In this document: positions 1-8,242 of the stretch, one piece after another
Layout: each line of letters begins with the position of its first letter
Position numbering within the stretch: position 1 is the first letter of the stretch
From: an uncultured delta proteobacterium
GTDB lineage: Bacteria > Myxococcota > Myxococcia > Myxococcales > 40CM-4-68-19
Direction of reading: 5' to 3'
Assembly: GCA_903911145.1 (NCBI GenBank)
Contig: CAIWCD010000044.1
Span: 1 to 64,000 of the forward strand
DNA: 64,000 bases
Notes under the pieces: model-generated
What the model was told of the DNA's origin: nothing
The model's database searches: none
What the model saw: the letters and a program-made list of their open reading frames with translations, nothing else
Program-made: the position numbers and the translations under genes

Positions 1-359
1 CCGGGTCGCCCGTCTCATCCGCCAGCGCTCTCGAGCCTCGGCGCGCTGGCTACGCGAGGCTACTTTTCCGCCGCCGCGCCGCGTGTCACCCCGCGCTCAG
101 GATGATCGCTCCGCCGCGGTTTGCGATGATCGCTTCCACCCCGCTGAGAGGCTTCGGTTGGGGTGTGGTGACTCCATCGACGCCGAGGAATGAACTTAGA
201 ATTGTTGGCCTATGCATTGTTCTTGAGGCGACCTTCGGGAACGGACGGACGACACTCTCGATAAAGCCAATCGGCGGCGCTTCGTTTCTCGCGTTTGTTA
301 CCAACGATCGACGCGACCTTGCCGGACAACTAGTGGTTCAGTTGCCCTACCGGGGCGGT
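1..359. other. Upstream stretch without a convincing gene
   Basis: No protein gene is supported here. The part from about 95 to 305 is less GC-rich than the rest of the window and is open on both strands, so it could be a dispersed repeat or the control region of the gene starting at 360. A short direct repeat, GATGATCGCT, occurs twice near 100-135. No promoter could be fixed. Confidence 0.4.
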
Positions 360-923
360 ATGAATCAGCCGGTCAATGTGGAACATGAGTTGGTTCTGGC
401 CAACTATCTTCGTAAGCCCGGGACCGCATTTTTTATCGTGCCGAAGTCGGGAGGCAAGATCGCCCCCGAAGCCGCGGCCCCCGCGTGGGTTGACGGCATG
501 GAAGAAGGAGATCTGGTCGAACACCCTGTTTGGGGCCTATCCATGGTTGCATGGGACGAGGACGACAAGCGCGCGCTTCTCTTCTGGCCCCCAGACAAAG
601 ACAAAGCTGACGTGAGGTTGGTCAAGACTTCGTTCATTGCAACGAGATGCGAGCCCATCGTGGGGCCATTGACGCATGAACGGGCGCGAACGCTGGCGAA
701 GTTGTTGGCATCCGAAAAGGTAGGCGTATTCCTGTCCGACGAGGCAGATGACGCCAGCTACGAGCTGCTTGCGTTATTGGAGCTAAAGAAGTCGTGCATT
801 GGTCAGCAGGTCGAGCTATCTCCGGGACTATTCTTATTACTCGTCGAGAGAGCTGGGCTGGAGTTTGTGAGAGAAGAAGTTGACGGAACTCGGCGAGCGT
901 CGAACGAAGCGAAAGCTGAGTAG
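360..923 (+). CDS. Hypothetical protein with a small KOW/DUF3553-like segment
   Basis: This encodes about 187 residues and I do not recognise the family with certainty. A segment around residues 45-75, containing DLVEHPVWGLSMVAW and a following basic stretch, resembles the short beta-barrel of DUF3553/CarD-type proteins, in which a charged surface binds a partner. The rest is probably helical and mentions no catalytic motif. The frame stays open back to 102, but the extra 86 residues do not read like protein, so the ATG at 360 after a weak GGGGCGG is preferred. The gene converges on hipA with 47 bp between them and has a lower GC content than most of the window, in line with an accessory locus. 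Confidence 0.45.
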   Translation: MNQPVNVEHELVLANYLRKPGTAFFIVPKSGGKIAPEAAAPAWVDGMEEGDLVEHPVWGLSMVAWDEDDKRALLFWPPDKDKADVRLVKTSFIATRCEPIVGPLTHERARTLAKLLASEKVGVFLSDEADDASYELLALLELKKSCIGQQVELSPGLFLLLVERAGLEFVREEVDGTRRASNEAKAE

Positions 924-970
924 GGAAAGATCCAGTCGGCTTTCGTTCAAGAAATAGCTATTAAGCTCGG

Positions 971-2230
971 CTACGGATGTTCGTTTCCGTGGAGGAGATT
1001 CTCCGCGCGGTTCTCGATCGTAGAAACGACGCTATCGAGCACAGCGGCGTCATCCTTGGCCGGAGCGAGGCTGCTCCGCACGTCGTGCGCGAGTCCCGGC
1101 ATCGAGCGCGCCAAATGAATCACGCGCTGGCGGACTTGGGCAGGCCCGAGGCCAGCGTCTATTGCGAACTGTTCCCAGTGACGAGGCGTCAGTTTGTCGA
1201 ATCGGTCAGCGCCGCCGACCTTCATCGCCATCGTCGTTGATAAAGCTGGATAGGCCACGGTCGAGGAGAGGTCGTAGAGCGGGGCGAGCGTGGCCCCATT
1301 GCTGGAATAGAGAAACGAGAAATTCTTCCCGTGCGCATCGTTGTTGCCGATGAGGAGATTGAAAATCACGGCGTCAAGCAGGCGAGCGAGATCGACCACG
1401 GGTCGCGCGACAACTCGACGAACCAGCGCGAAGCAGACTTTGAGCGTCGGGCCACCTTCTGACTGGTATTTGAACTCGGGCGGGACTCCGAGCGCCTGGC
1501 AGAAATCCTCTTGGTGAATTCGCTGGAGCGCACCGTGAGCATCGCGTTGCCGGTCATAACGCTCCACCAGCAGGTACGACTTTTTCTTCGCACGGCCGAT
1601 CTCTGCATTTGCCGCCGGGAGACCTGCAGCCCTCGCGAGCCGCAAGCAGAAATCCTCGTTCGCAACGATCCCCGCGAAGCGGCTGATCGATGGCTTCAGG
1701 ATGTGCGAACTCGGCACTCCCTGAAGAGGGAGCGCGATCCTCTTTTTTGCCAAGAGTAGGGGGATCTTCTCCTGAGCACCCGCGAGGCTGAGGCGAATGC
1801 CATCCTCTCCGGCAAGCAGTGGCCGCTCATGCAGCTCTTCGAGGATCTTCGACAGCTCATCCTCATCGAGAGGCCGGTAGTTCTCCGCTGTGGGCAATGG
1901 TGGCGCTTCACCGGCGTGGAGCAGACTGATCGCACCAGCACATTCGCCGCCGATACGGTCGAGCATCGCAAAGTCGTTGCGCTTGGATATCCCGAGCGCC
2001 TTCGCAACCAGGGCGCGCTTGTCGGCCTCGGGGAGGAGCCCAGCGAAGAACGGCCGCGATTCGCGGTCATTGAAGACTGGTGCCCGAATGGGAAGGCTCT
2101 GGGAGAGGGCAAGTCGATCGGGGTGCTCGATCCATGCTGCCGCGTAGCGGAAGCGCAGCTTGCCCGTGTCGGTCTGCTCCAGCGTCCCGACGACCGTGGG
2201 ACCTAGATAGACGTCAAGCTTTCGCGCCAC
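971..2230 (-). CDS. hipA: HipA-type Ser/Thr kinase toxin
   Basis: HipA kinases phosphorylate a cytoplasmic target, in E. coli glutamyl-tRNA synthetase, and stall growth; HipB neutralises them. The 419 residues match the usual length. Visible motifs are an N-terminal HipA domain, the SLAGAQEK ATP-loop motif at 148-155, a likely ATP-binding Lys at 179 in HILKP, the catalytic Asp298 in NNDAHGKNF, and the metal-binding Asp320 in LYDLSS. The start is GTG and overlaps the end of hipB by 17 bp, the normal toxin-after-antitoxin coupling. All kinase motifs are intact, so the toxin looks active. Its true substrate cannot be told from sequence. Confidence 0.93.
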   Translation of the reverse strand: MARKLDVYLGPTVVGTLEQTDTGKLRFRYAAAWIEHPDRLALSQSLPIRAPVFNDRESRPFFAGLLPEADKRALVAKALGISKRNDFAMLDRIGGECAGAISLLHAGEAPPLPTAENYRPLDEDELSKILEELHERPLLAGEDGIRLSLAGAQEKIPLLLAKKRIALPLQGVPSSHILKPSISRFAGIVANEDFCLRLARAAGLPAANAEIGRAKKKSYLLVERYDRQRDAHGALQRIHQEDFCQALGVPPEFKYQSEGGPTLKVCFALVRRVVARPVVDLARLLDAVIFNLLIGNNDAHGKNFSFLYSSNGATLAPLYDLSSTVAYPALSTTMAMKVGGADRFDKLTPRHWEQFAIDAGLGPAQVRQRVIHLARSMPGLAHDVRSSLAPAKDDAAVLDSVVSTIENRAENLLHGNEHP

Positions 2231-2489
2231 GAGTCACCTGTTTTGCTGCCTGCTTTGCTGTGGTCGAAGGCTCGGCGCTCGCGGGTACAATGAGATCGAC
2301 AGCGATCCCGAGGGTAGCCAGCACCGATAGGACCTTGCCCAGTTGGGTCGTCGCCTTGCCCTGCTCAAGCTCGACCACAAAGCGGCGATTGGTTCCCGAC
2401 GTCAGTGCGAGCTGCGCCTGCGTCACGCCGAGAGATCGGCGGACTGTGCGGATAGCGCTCCCGAGCGTTTTGGAATCGGAGATTCGCAT
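2214..2489 (-). CDS. hipB: HipB-type antitoxin, XRE-family repressor
   Basis: This 91-residue protein has one helix-turn-helix domain at about residues 9-63 (GVTQAQLALTSGTNRRFVVE) and a flexible Ala/Thr/Lys-rich tail of about 25 residues, as in HipB proteins that bind HipA and the operon promoter. The ATG at 2489 is chosen; a TTG at 2510 is also in frame, but it would place the coding start inside the first operator. The only Shine-Dalgarno-like GGGA lies within that operator, so repressor binding could also hide the translation start region. Overlap with hipA implies translational coupling. Confidence 0.88.
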   Translation of the reverse strand: MRISDSKTLGSAIRTVRRSLGVTQAQLALTSGTNRRFVVELEQGKATTQLGKVLSVLATLGIAVDLIVPASAEPSTTAKQAAKQVTRGAKA

Positions 2490-2491
2490 GG

Positions 2492-2509
2492 TGTTCCCGA
2501 GCGGTAACA
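2492..2509. promoter_or_regulatory. hipBA operator O1
   Basis: An 18-bp inverted repeat with the pattern TGTTnCCGnnCGGnAACA lies 3 bp upstream of the hipB ATG. It is the most symmetric of three related sites whose centres are 49 bp apart. Binding by HipB is inferred from position and symmetry. Confidence 0.7.
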
Positions 2510-2540
2510 ATGCACGATTCTCAGGTCAAGGTCAACCGAT

Positions 2541-2558
2541 TGATCCCGAGCGGGACCA
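2541..2558. promoter_or_regulatory. hipBA operator O2
   Basis: TGATCCCGAGCGGGACCA is an inverted repeat sharing the core CCCGAGCGG with O1, displaced by exactly 49 bp. It probably lies in or near the hipBA promoter. Confidence 0.65.
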
Positions 2559-2589
2559 TTTGCGCCTTGGTGTGCCACGAAACCACAAA

Positions 2590-2607
2590 AGACACCGATC
2601 GGGAACA
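2590..2607. promoter_or_regulatory. hipBA operator O3
   Basis: AGACACCGATCGGGAACA contains the perfect core CCGATCGG and, on the minus strand, the same TGTTCCCG half site as O1. Its centre is 49 bp from O2. The outer half is degenerate, so this may be the weakest site. Confidence 0.6.
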
Positions 2608-2876
2608 ATCAGGCGAGCTTTTGCCAACAGAAGCGTCTGCCACGTCCCGGCACGCCGCGCAGCTGAAGCGGAGATCTTCTAAAGACCTGGCCGAATAACT
2701 ATTCGACTACGATCGAATAAATAAGAGAATCTCGCCCCAAGGGCGTAGGAGAAGTTTGACGGCGGCGTAGCGGGGTGCCGCGTATCAGCCTAATATGAAT
2801 GAATTATCCGGTAGGCAGATCGAACTCGATGGCTGTCTCAGGTGCCAACGTGAAGCGTGTCCCCGCAACCAACAAG
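2608..2876. other. Intergenic region upstream of hipBA
   Basis: No gene is supported. The stretch 2690-2740 is AT-rich and contains the short palindrome CGAATAACTATTCG at 2692-2705, followed by a third copy of the word CGAATAA at 2714. This could be a promoter for either direction or another protein-binding site. The short frames starting near 2795 do not resemble protein. Confidence 0.35.
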
Positions 2877-2917
2877 AACGCCGACTCGGGAGCGATCCCG
2901 GGTCGGCGTTTTCCTTT
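2877..2917. terminator. Intrinsic terminator, probably bidirectional
   Basis: A 14-bp stem (AACGCCGACTCGGG against CCCGGGTCGGCGTT, one G-T pair) with a 6-nt loop is followed on the plus strand by TTCCTTT. On the minus strand it lies 60 bp after the stop codon of the peptidoglycan hydrolase gene and is followed by CTTGTTGG, so that gene is its likely user. Confidence 0.7.
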
Positions 2918-2976
2918 GGTGCTCTCGAGCCGCAAAGACCGCCGTCGAGATCGGGACGGCCCGCGCGAAGCGCGCA

Positions 2977-4395
2977 CTACTGCACTGTGTATCCCGCCTT
3001 CTTCATCGCCGCATAGATCGTCTCGCAGCGCCATTGGAAGAGGTCGCCATATGGCTTCTGCCCGCTGACCGTGCGCCCGATCGGATACCAGTTCGGCGGC
3101 TCGTTATTAATCGCCGCCATCGTCTTGCTGCAGTTCGCTTTATAGAATGACCGGACCATCGGCAGGCTGACGTTGGGATCAGTCTTGATGACGTTCTCGA
3201 GCTCCTCCGTCGTCATCTGATCGCAGGTCTTCGCATATCCGGAGGACTTTAATGCCGGGTCGACCGTGGAGAGATAAGCAGGGCGGAACGTGGTCTGGAT
3301 AAAACCGTGTCCGCGATACTTGTAGAAGTCGCACTGCAGCGCGGCCTTCTTGACCGCATCGCTCGCCGAGTCGGGATAGACCGTCCCATTCCACGCCGCG
3401 ATATCTGCAGCCGAGCTGATGACGCCCATCGCCTTGAGCTGGTTACCCGCGAGGCGATTACCGCCGGTGGTGTACGAGGCCTTACCGCCGGGCGTCGCAT
3501 TAAACATATATTTCGCGCCGCCGACTTCTCCCGCGGGCTGAATCGTGCCGCCGGTCTCGTTGTAGAAAATCCCGAAGAACGCGAGAAACTCGGGCACGGT
3601 TAACTCAGGTGCCCAGAGCTTATCGATCTTATCAAAGACCTTAATGAAGTTTGCCTTGTTCAGTTTGGTCGGGAACATCGGGGCGGGCTGCTTCCAGAGC
3701 AGCAGCGTAGGGTGATTGCCTGGATGCTTAGGCCGGAAATCTTCATTAAACCAATCGACGAAGTGCTTACCCCCGACCGTGATCGTGCTGCCGGTCATCT
3801 TCGTCTTCGGCGCCTTGGTCGTGGTGGGCGCCGGGGTTGCGGGCGCCTCGGTGGTGGTGGCGGGCGGTTGCGTCGTGGGGGACGGCGCGCGCGTGGTCGC
3901 GGGCGCCTGCGTGGTGGTCGCTTCCGCGGCCGGATGAATTTCGAGATGCAACTGCAGCGAGTGCGCGACCTCGCCCGCGCTGATCGCCTGGCAATCGAAA
4001 CGACCATCGTGCGTGGCGTCGAGCGTGACGGTGGCGTCGGCCTGCTTGGTGCCATCGCCGAGGTCGGTCAGCGTTGCTTCGTGGCCTTCGATCTTGACCG
4101 ACTCGGCAGCCGCACTCGTAATCGCAGTGAGCTTGATTGAATCGCCGATCTTCGCGCTCGAGATCGGCTGATCGCCATTGAGCGCCGCGAATGAGAGCAC
4201 CTTCGCGATGCCGGAATCGAGCTTGCCGTGCGCGGAAACGACCTCGCCCGGTTGGTGCGTGTGCACTGCGATCCTGCGTGGCTGCGAAACGCTGCCGTCC
4301 TTGCCCAGCGCGGTCAGCGTGTAGATCGCGTCCTTCGTCGGGATGGTCTGCGAGCCGGCGGCCGGCAGCCCGCGCTTGCCCGGATCGATGCTCAC
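2977..4395 (-). CDS. C-terminal half of a broken peptidoglycan hydrolase: Ig-like domains and GH19-like lysozyme domain
   Basis: The 472 residues read from the GTG at 4395 begin inside a bacterial Ig-like domain, and the same frame stays open and domain-like upstream to about 4650 (for example LTLKWSATNAESVSIDPGK), so this GTG is not a real start. Order: Ig-like module, a second beta-rich module, a mucin-like TTTxAP linker, then about 240 residues of GH19/lysozyme-like fold with FYNETGG, containing the expected catalytic Glu, and YRGHGFIQTTFRPAY. The likely job is cleavage of peptidoglycan glycan chains. It is best read as the continuation of the neighbouring frame at 4428-5450, split by one missing base. 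Unusual AT-rich codons such as ATT-AAT occur in this part. Confidence 0.75.
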   Translation of the reverse strand: MSIDPGKRGLPAAGSQTIPTKDAIYTLTALGKDGSVSQPRRIAVHTHQPGEVVSAHGKLDSGIAKVLSFAALNGDQPISSAKIGDSIKLTAITSAAAESVKIEGHEATLTDLGDGTKQADATVTLDATHDGRFDCQAISAGEVAHSLQLHLEIHPAAEATTTQAPATTRAPSPTTQPPATTTEAPATPAPTTTKAPKTKMTGSTITVGGKHFVDWFNEDFRPKHPGNHPTLLLWKQPAPMFPTKLNKANFIKVFDKIDKLWAPELTVPEFLAFFGIFYNETGGTIQPAGEVGGAKYMFNATPGGKASYTTGGNRLAGNQLKAMGVISSAADIAAWNGTVYPDSASDAVKKAALQCDFYKYRGHGFIQTTFRPAYLSTVDPALKSSGYAKTCDQMTTEELENVIKTDPNVSLPMVRSFYKANCSKTMAAINNEPPNWYPIGRTVSGQKPYGDLFQWRCETIYAAMKKAGYTVQ

Positions 4396-4427
4396 CGACT
4401 CCGCGTTCGTTGCGCTCCACTTGAGCG

Positions 4428-5450
4428 TCAGGACCGCGTCGCTTGCGACCTGGACCGAATCGGGAAGCTGCGCCGCTGCGTCGGCGGGATCGATCTCGAT
4501 GGTGATCGAACCGGCTGCGAACGTCGGAGCGCCGGGCGCCGCGGTGGTCGTGCTCCCGGGCGCCGCGGACGTGGTGTGTCCTGGCGCTTGCGTCGTCGTC
4601 GCGCGATGCGTGGTGGTCGTAGGAGGTGCGGCCGCGGCGCGCGCGGTGGGTAGGTCGTCGACTTCGACGGAGCTGCTGCCCCAGCGGGAGCCTCCGTGGT
4701 TCCCTGCTCGGGGGCCTGCGTTGTCTCGTGCGCGGCTGCCTCGTGCGTCGTGGTCTGCTCAGGCGCTGCGGTCGTGGTGCGCGCGTGCGTCGTCGTCGAG
4801 GCCGGCGCGTGCGTGGTGGTGCCGACGGGCACGTCGTCCGGATAGTAGAGCGTGTCGGGATTTGCCCCGTTCGCGAGCACCGCCGCTGCATTCAGGAAGA
4901 GCTTCTTGTTGGCGACGTTGCGCGGCTTGAGCCCGGCATTTCCGGTCTCGTCCATCTTGCACTGCGCGGCCGCGGTCGTGAAATCAGGTGGGCTCTTTTT
5001 GATGGCCTTGGTGAACGATGGGAACTTGAACGCCGGTCCCATCGCCCACGCCATCGAGAGCAGCGCCAACTGCGCATCGGCGGGCCAGCTGTCGTAATCG
5101 GGATAGGTCCCGCGCAGCGTCTTCTCGTTGCTCGCGAGTCGCGACTGGATCAGCTGATCGATCCCGGCTTCTGTCAGTCGGATGCTGGTGACGCTCTCGT
5201 AGGCCTTGCCGCCCTTGCTCGCGAGGTCGGTGCGCGCCTTCACCGCGTTCCACGCGTCGGTGATCTGCTGGAAGCTCGCCGCCGAGCCATCGCTGTTGAC
5301 CCACGGGAGGTTGCGAGCGGTGCTGATCGGATCGATCAGGTTTCCCATTCCCGTCGTCACGAGGTTCTTCACGTCACCGTACATATAGGTGAGGTAACCC
5401 TCGAACTTGGTGCTGAACGACTTGAATGCCTTGCTGACCGCGGTTCGCAT
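4428..5450 (-). CDS. N-terminal half of a broken peptidoglycan hydrolase: T4-type (GH24) lysozyme domain and linker
   Basis: Residues 1-190 form a phage-type lysozyme domain. The T4 lysozyme catalytic triad spacing, Glu-8-Asp-5-Thr, is kept exactly as Glu17, Asp26 and Thr32 in FEGYLTYMYGDVKNLVTT, followed by GMGNLID. A Thr/Pro/Ala linker with repeated TTTHAP-like units follows. After about residue 265 (near 4650) the frame turns into Arg/Pro-rich nonsense while the Ig-like frame starts, showing a frameshift. There is no signal peptide, so export would need a phage-like holin, a type VI system or lysis. Together with the downstream half the intact protein would have about 824 residues and two different muramidase-type domains. 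Confidence 0.72.
   Translation of the reverse strand: MRTAVSKAFKSFSTKFEGYLTYMYGDVKNLVTTGMGNLIDPISTARNLPWVNSDGSAASFQQITDAWNAVKARTDLASKGGKAYESVTSIRLTEAGIDQLIQSRLASNEKTLRGTYPDYDSWPADAQLALLSMAWAMGPAFKFPSFTKAIKKSPPDFTTAAAQCKMDETGNAGLKPRNVANKKLFLNAAAVLANGANPDTLYYPDDVPVGTTTHAPASTTTHARTTTAAPEQTTTHEAAAHETTQAPEQGTTEAPAGAAAPSKSTTYPPRAPRPHLLRPPRIARRRRKRQDTPRPRRPGARPPRRPALRRSQPVRSPSRSIPPTQRRSFPIRSRSQATRS
4640..4662 (-). other. Frameshift position in the peptidoglycan hydrolase gene
   Basis: The two coding frames meet here inside the low-complexity linker. Adding one C to the CCC run in the minus-strand word ACCTACCCACCG restores a continuous frame through the Thr/Ala-rich linker. No slippery heptamer typical of programmed shifting is obvious, so a mutation or a homopolymer base-call error is more likely. 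Confidence 0.6.
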
Positions 5451-5648
5451 GGCGTCTCCTCGTTCGACACAGGCACGCCGTCTACATGTGGGCGCGTCTT
5501 AGTTGATGCGTATCACTCTTGCGAATCTTTATCCGAACTCTCGCGCAAAATTGGGCGATCAAGATCGGCACGTTGGCTGCAAATAGGGCCACCCGTTGTG
5601 GACGTGAGAGGAATCGACGCAGCGGGAGGGCCGCGCAGGAGATGCGAG

Positions 5649-5663
5649 TGGCACCTGCGCTGC
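5649..5663 (+). promoter_or_regulatory. Putative sigma54 promoter
   Basis: TGGCACCTGCGCTGC matches the sigma54 consensus TGGCAC-N5-TTGC at all positions but one, with the GG and GC pairs at the correct spacing. It sits 86 bp upstream of a sigma54-dependent regulator gene, suggesting that this regulator drives its own gene. The match may be by chance in GC-rich DNA. Confidence 0.5.
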
Positions 5664-5706
5664 GCAGAATCTGCGCGACGGGGCGCGTTCGCTGTATTGG
5701 TCTGAA

Positions 5707-5731
5707 CAACAATGTTGAACATCAGCTGATG
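5707..5731. promoter_or_regulatory. Paired palindromes before the sigma54 regulator gene
   Basis: CAACAATGTTG (5707-5717) and the perfect 12-bp palindrome CATCAGCTGATG (5720-5731) stand side by side between the putative sigma54 promoter and the ribosome binding site. They could be transcription-factor sites or small leader hairpins. Confidence 0.4.
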
Positions 5732-5749
5732 TGATTTCCGGAGAACGCA

Positions 5750-7144
5750 ATGTCGAAAGAGCGAATCCTCGTTGTCGATGATGAAGCCAATGCGCGCGGC
5801 GCGCTGCGGACCATTCTCGTCGAGGAGGGGTACGAGATCGCGGAGGCCGCGGACGGCGAAGCGGCGCTGAAGATGCTCGGCGAGATCTCGCCCGCGCTGG
5901 TGCTGGCCGACGTGCGCATGCCGAAAATGGACGGCCTCACGCTGCTCGAGCGGGCGCGCGCAGAGGGCAACGACGCGACCTTCATGATGATGACCGCGTT
6001 CGGGAGCATCGAGGCTGCCGTGCGCGCGATGCGGGCGGGCGCCGAGAACTATCTCATCAAGCCGCTCGATGTGGATGCGGTGCTCGTCTTCGTCGCCAAG
6101 GCGCTCGAGAAGCGCCGGCTCCAACGCGAGACGGAAGGTCTGCGGGCGCGCGTGCGCGAGCGGTTTCGTCTCGAGGGCATGGTGGGAGAGAGCCCCGAGC
6201 TGCAGTCGGTCTACCAGGTGGTCCGCCAGGCCGCGCCCACGCGCGCCACGGTGCTCATCCTCGGCGAGTCGGGCACGGGCAAGGAGCTGATCGCCCAGGC
6301 GCTCCACGAGAGCAGCGAGCGGCGCGACAAGCCGTTCATCAAGGTCAGCTGCGCGGCGCTCTCGGACACGCTGCTCGAGAGCGAACTGTTCGGCCACGAG
6401 AAGGGCTCGTTCACGGGAGCTGCCGGGCGGCGCGAAGGGCGTTTCGAGCTGGCCGACGGCGGCACGCTCTTTCTCGACGAGATCGGCGAGATCACGCCGG
6501 CCACGCAGGTCAAGCTGCTGCGCGCGCTCCAGCAGAGAGAGTTCGAGCGCGTCGGCGGGACGCAGACGATCAAGGTCGACGTGCGGATGGTCGCCGCGAC
6601 CAACCGCGATCTCGCCGCCGAGGTCAAGGCGGGGCGCTTTCGCGAGGATCTCTTCTATCGGCTCAACGTCGTCGCCGTGACGCTGCCGCCTCTGCGGCGC
6701 CGCAAGGGAGACATCCCCGCGCTCGTCTCGCACTTCATGGAGCGCGCGTCGGCGGCCTATGGCAAGAGCGTGCGCGGAGTGGCTCCAGGCTTCATCAATG
6801 CGCTCCTCGCCCACGACTGGCCGGGCAACGTGCGCGAGCTCGAGAATGCGATCGAGCGCGCGGTTGTGCTCGCCAAAGGCAGCGAATTGACCACCGACGA
6901 TCTGCCGCCCTCGCTCTCGGGACCGCGGCCGAACGCGCACCGCGACTCGGGCAGTCTGATCCCCGGCGCGACGCTCTACGCGATCGAGCGGGAGGCGATC
7001 CTGCGCACGCTCGAGATCACGCACGGCTCGACGGCGAAGGCTGCTGAAGTGCTGCAGATCAGCCCGCGCAAGATCCAGTACCGGCTCAAGGAGTACGCGG
7101 CTGGCGCGACCGGGCCGTCCGCGGAAGATCCGCACGAGAGCTAG
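5750..7144 (+). CDS. Sigma54-dependent NtrC-family response regulator
   Basis: This 464-residue protein activates sigma54 RNA polymerase. The receiver domain covers about 1-120 with phosphoacceptor Asp54 in LADVRMP and Lys in LIKPLD. The AAA+ domain at about 140-375 has Walker A GESGTGKE, the sigma54-contact loop GSFTGA (Ser in place of the usual Ala of GAFTGA) and Walker B LFLDEIGE. The C-terminal Fis-type helix-turn-helix ends in [22 protein letters not shown] stands 7 bp before the ATG. It converges with the receiver-histidine kinase gene, which ends 12 bp away, and is the only DNA-binding output in this cluster, so it is the likely end of the phosphorelay. Confidence 0.93.
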   Translation: MSKERILVVDDEANARGALRTILVEEGYEIAEAADGEAALKMLGEISPALVLADVRMPKMDGLTLLERARAEGNDATFMMMTAFGSIEAAVRAMRAGAENYLIKPLDVDAVLVFVAKALEKRRLQRETEGLRARVRERFRLEGMVGESPELQSVYQVVRQAAPTRATVLILGESGTGKELIAQALHESSERRDKPFIKVSCAALSDTLLESELFGHEKGSFTGAAGRREGRFELADGGTLFLDEIGEITPATQVKLLRALQQREFERVGGTQTIKVDVRMVAATNRDLAAEVKAGRFREDLFYRLNVVAVTLPPLRRRKGDIPALVSHFMERASAAYGKSVRGVAPGFINALLAHDWPGNVRELENAIERAVVLAKGSELTTDDLPPSLSGPRPNAHRDSGSLIPGATLYAIEREAILRTLEITHGSTAKAAEVLQISPRKIQYRLKEYAAGATGPSAEDPHES

Positions 7145-7156
7145 TGCAGGCTGGCT

Positions 7157-8242
7157 TCAGCTTGCCTTCGGGAGGCGCAACACGAATCTGGCGCCTCCGA
7201 GGGGCGAGGTGCCCAGCGTCGCGTTGCCGCCATGCTGCGCCGCGATGGCATGAACCATCGGCAGGCCAAGGCCCGTGCCCGCCGCCTTGGTGGTGAAGAA
7301 CGGCTCGAACACGCGATCGCGTACGTCGGCAGGAACACCGGGGCCGCTGTCATCGACGGCGAGGAGCACGTCGCTTCCGCTCGCAGTTGAGGAGACGCGC
7401 ACGATCCCGCCTGACCGGGTCGCGTCGAGCGCATTGAGAATGAGATTCATCAGCGCCTGCTGCAGCCGCTCTCGATCGCCCGCGATCTTCGGGAGCGCAG
7501 GTTCGAACATCACCTCGAGCGAGATCTGGCGCCGCTCGGCGTCCTTGGAGAAGAGCGCGACGACCGCCTCGACGATCGGTGCGAGCACGATCGGCAGCAA
7601 GGTCAGCTCCCGCGGACGCGCGAAGGTCAGAAACTCCTCGAGCAGGCGCGTGAGGCGGCGGATCTCATCCCGGACGAGTCCGACCGGCTCGAGCAGCAGC
7701 GGCTGATCCGCTTCGGGCAGGCGCCGCAGCCGGCGCTCGAGCACAGCCAGCTGCAGCCCGGCGGCGTTGAGCGGATTGCGGATCTCATGCGAGAGGCCGG
7801 CGGTCATCGTGCCGACGGCGGCGAGCTTCTCGGCCACCAGCGCGCGCCGCGAAAGCTCGCGCTTCTCCGCGTGCAGTCCGACCTGTCTGAGCGCCTGCTC
7901 GATCGTGAGCAGCAACTCGGCCGTCGCGCACGGCTTGATCAGGTATGCGAACGCTCCCGATCTCACCGCGGCGATGGCGGTCTCGAGAGTCGCGTAGCCG
8001 GTGAGCAGCACGACCTCGCCCTCTGGCGAGAGCTCCTTGAGCCGACTGACGAGTGAGGTCCCCGAGCCATCGGGGAGGCGCAGGTCGACGAGCGCGACCT
8101 CGAATCCGGAGCGGGCCGAGTCAAGCGCCTTGGCCGCCGAGGGCGCCGTCTTGACCTGGTAGCCTTCCGCTTCGAGAATTTCGGCGAGGTTCTCCACCAG
8201 CGCGGCGGTGTCATCGACCACCAGCACGCGCGCTCCGGTCAT
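7157..8242 (-). CDS. Receiver-histidine kinase (REC-HisKA-HATPase)
   Basis: This 361-residue soluble kinase starts with a receiver domain at 1-120 (VVDDT, phospho-Asp in ALVDLRLPDG, Lys in LIKPCA). A HisKA dimerisation domain follows with the phospho-His in LSHEIRNPLNA, then a HATPase with DDSGPGVP and GTGLGLPMV. No sensor or membrane segment is present, so it must take its input through its own receiver, probably from a partner kinase. It overlaps the double-receiver gene by ATGA, which implies coupled translation. Its likely target is the convergent sigma54 regulator. Confidence 0.92.
   Translation of the reverse strand: MTGARVLVVDDTAALVENLAEILEAEGYQVKTAPSAAKALDSARSGFEVALVDLRLPDGSGTSLVSRLKELSPEGEVVLLTGYATLETAIAAVRSGAFAYLIKPCATAELLLTIEQALRQVGLHAEKRELSRRALVAEKLAAVGTMTAGLSHEIRNPLNAAGLQLAVLERRLRRLPEADQPLLLEPVGLVRDEIRRLTRLLEEFLTFARPRELTLLPIVLAPIVEAVVALFSKDAERRQISLEVMFEPALPKIAGDRERLQQALMNLILNALDATRSGGIVRVSSTASGSDVLLAVDDSGPGVPADVRDRVFEPFFTTKAAGTGLGLPMVHAIAAQHGGNATLGTSPLGGARFVLRLPKAS

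Noticed and set aside
2877-2917. Hairpin region considered as tRNA or small RNA gene
   Set aside because: It has a single stem-loop with no cloverleaf and no anticodon arm; a terminator explains it.
4395-4395. GTG at 4395 as true start of the GH19-like protein
   Set aside because: It lies inside an Ig-like domain whose first strands are encoded in the same frame upstream.
971-5450. hipBA to lysozyme stretch as a prophage or genomic island with att sites
   Set aside because: No integrase, tRNA gene, phage structural gene or flanking direct repeats were seen.
5513-7135. A 540-codon minus-strand frame across the sigma54 regulator
   Set aside because: Low-complexity Arg/Ala/Glu translation with no domain; the plus-strand gene is complete.
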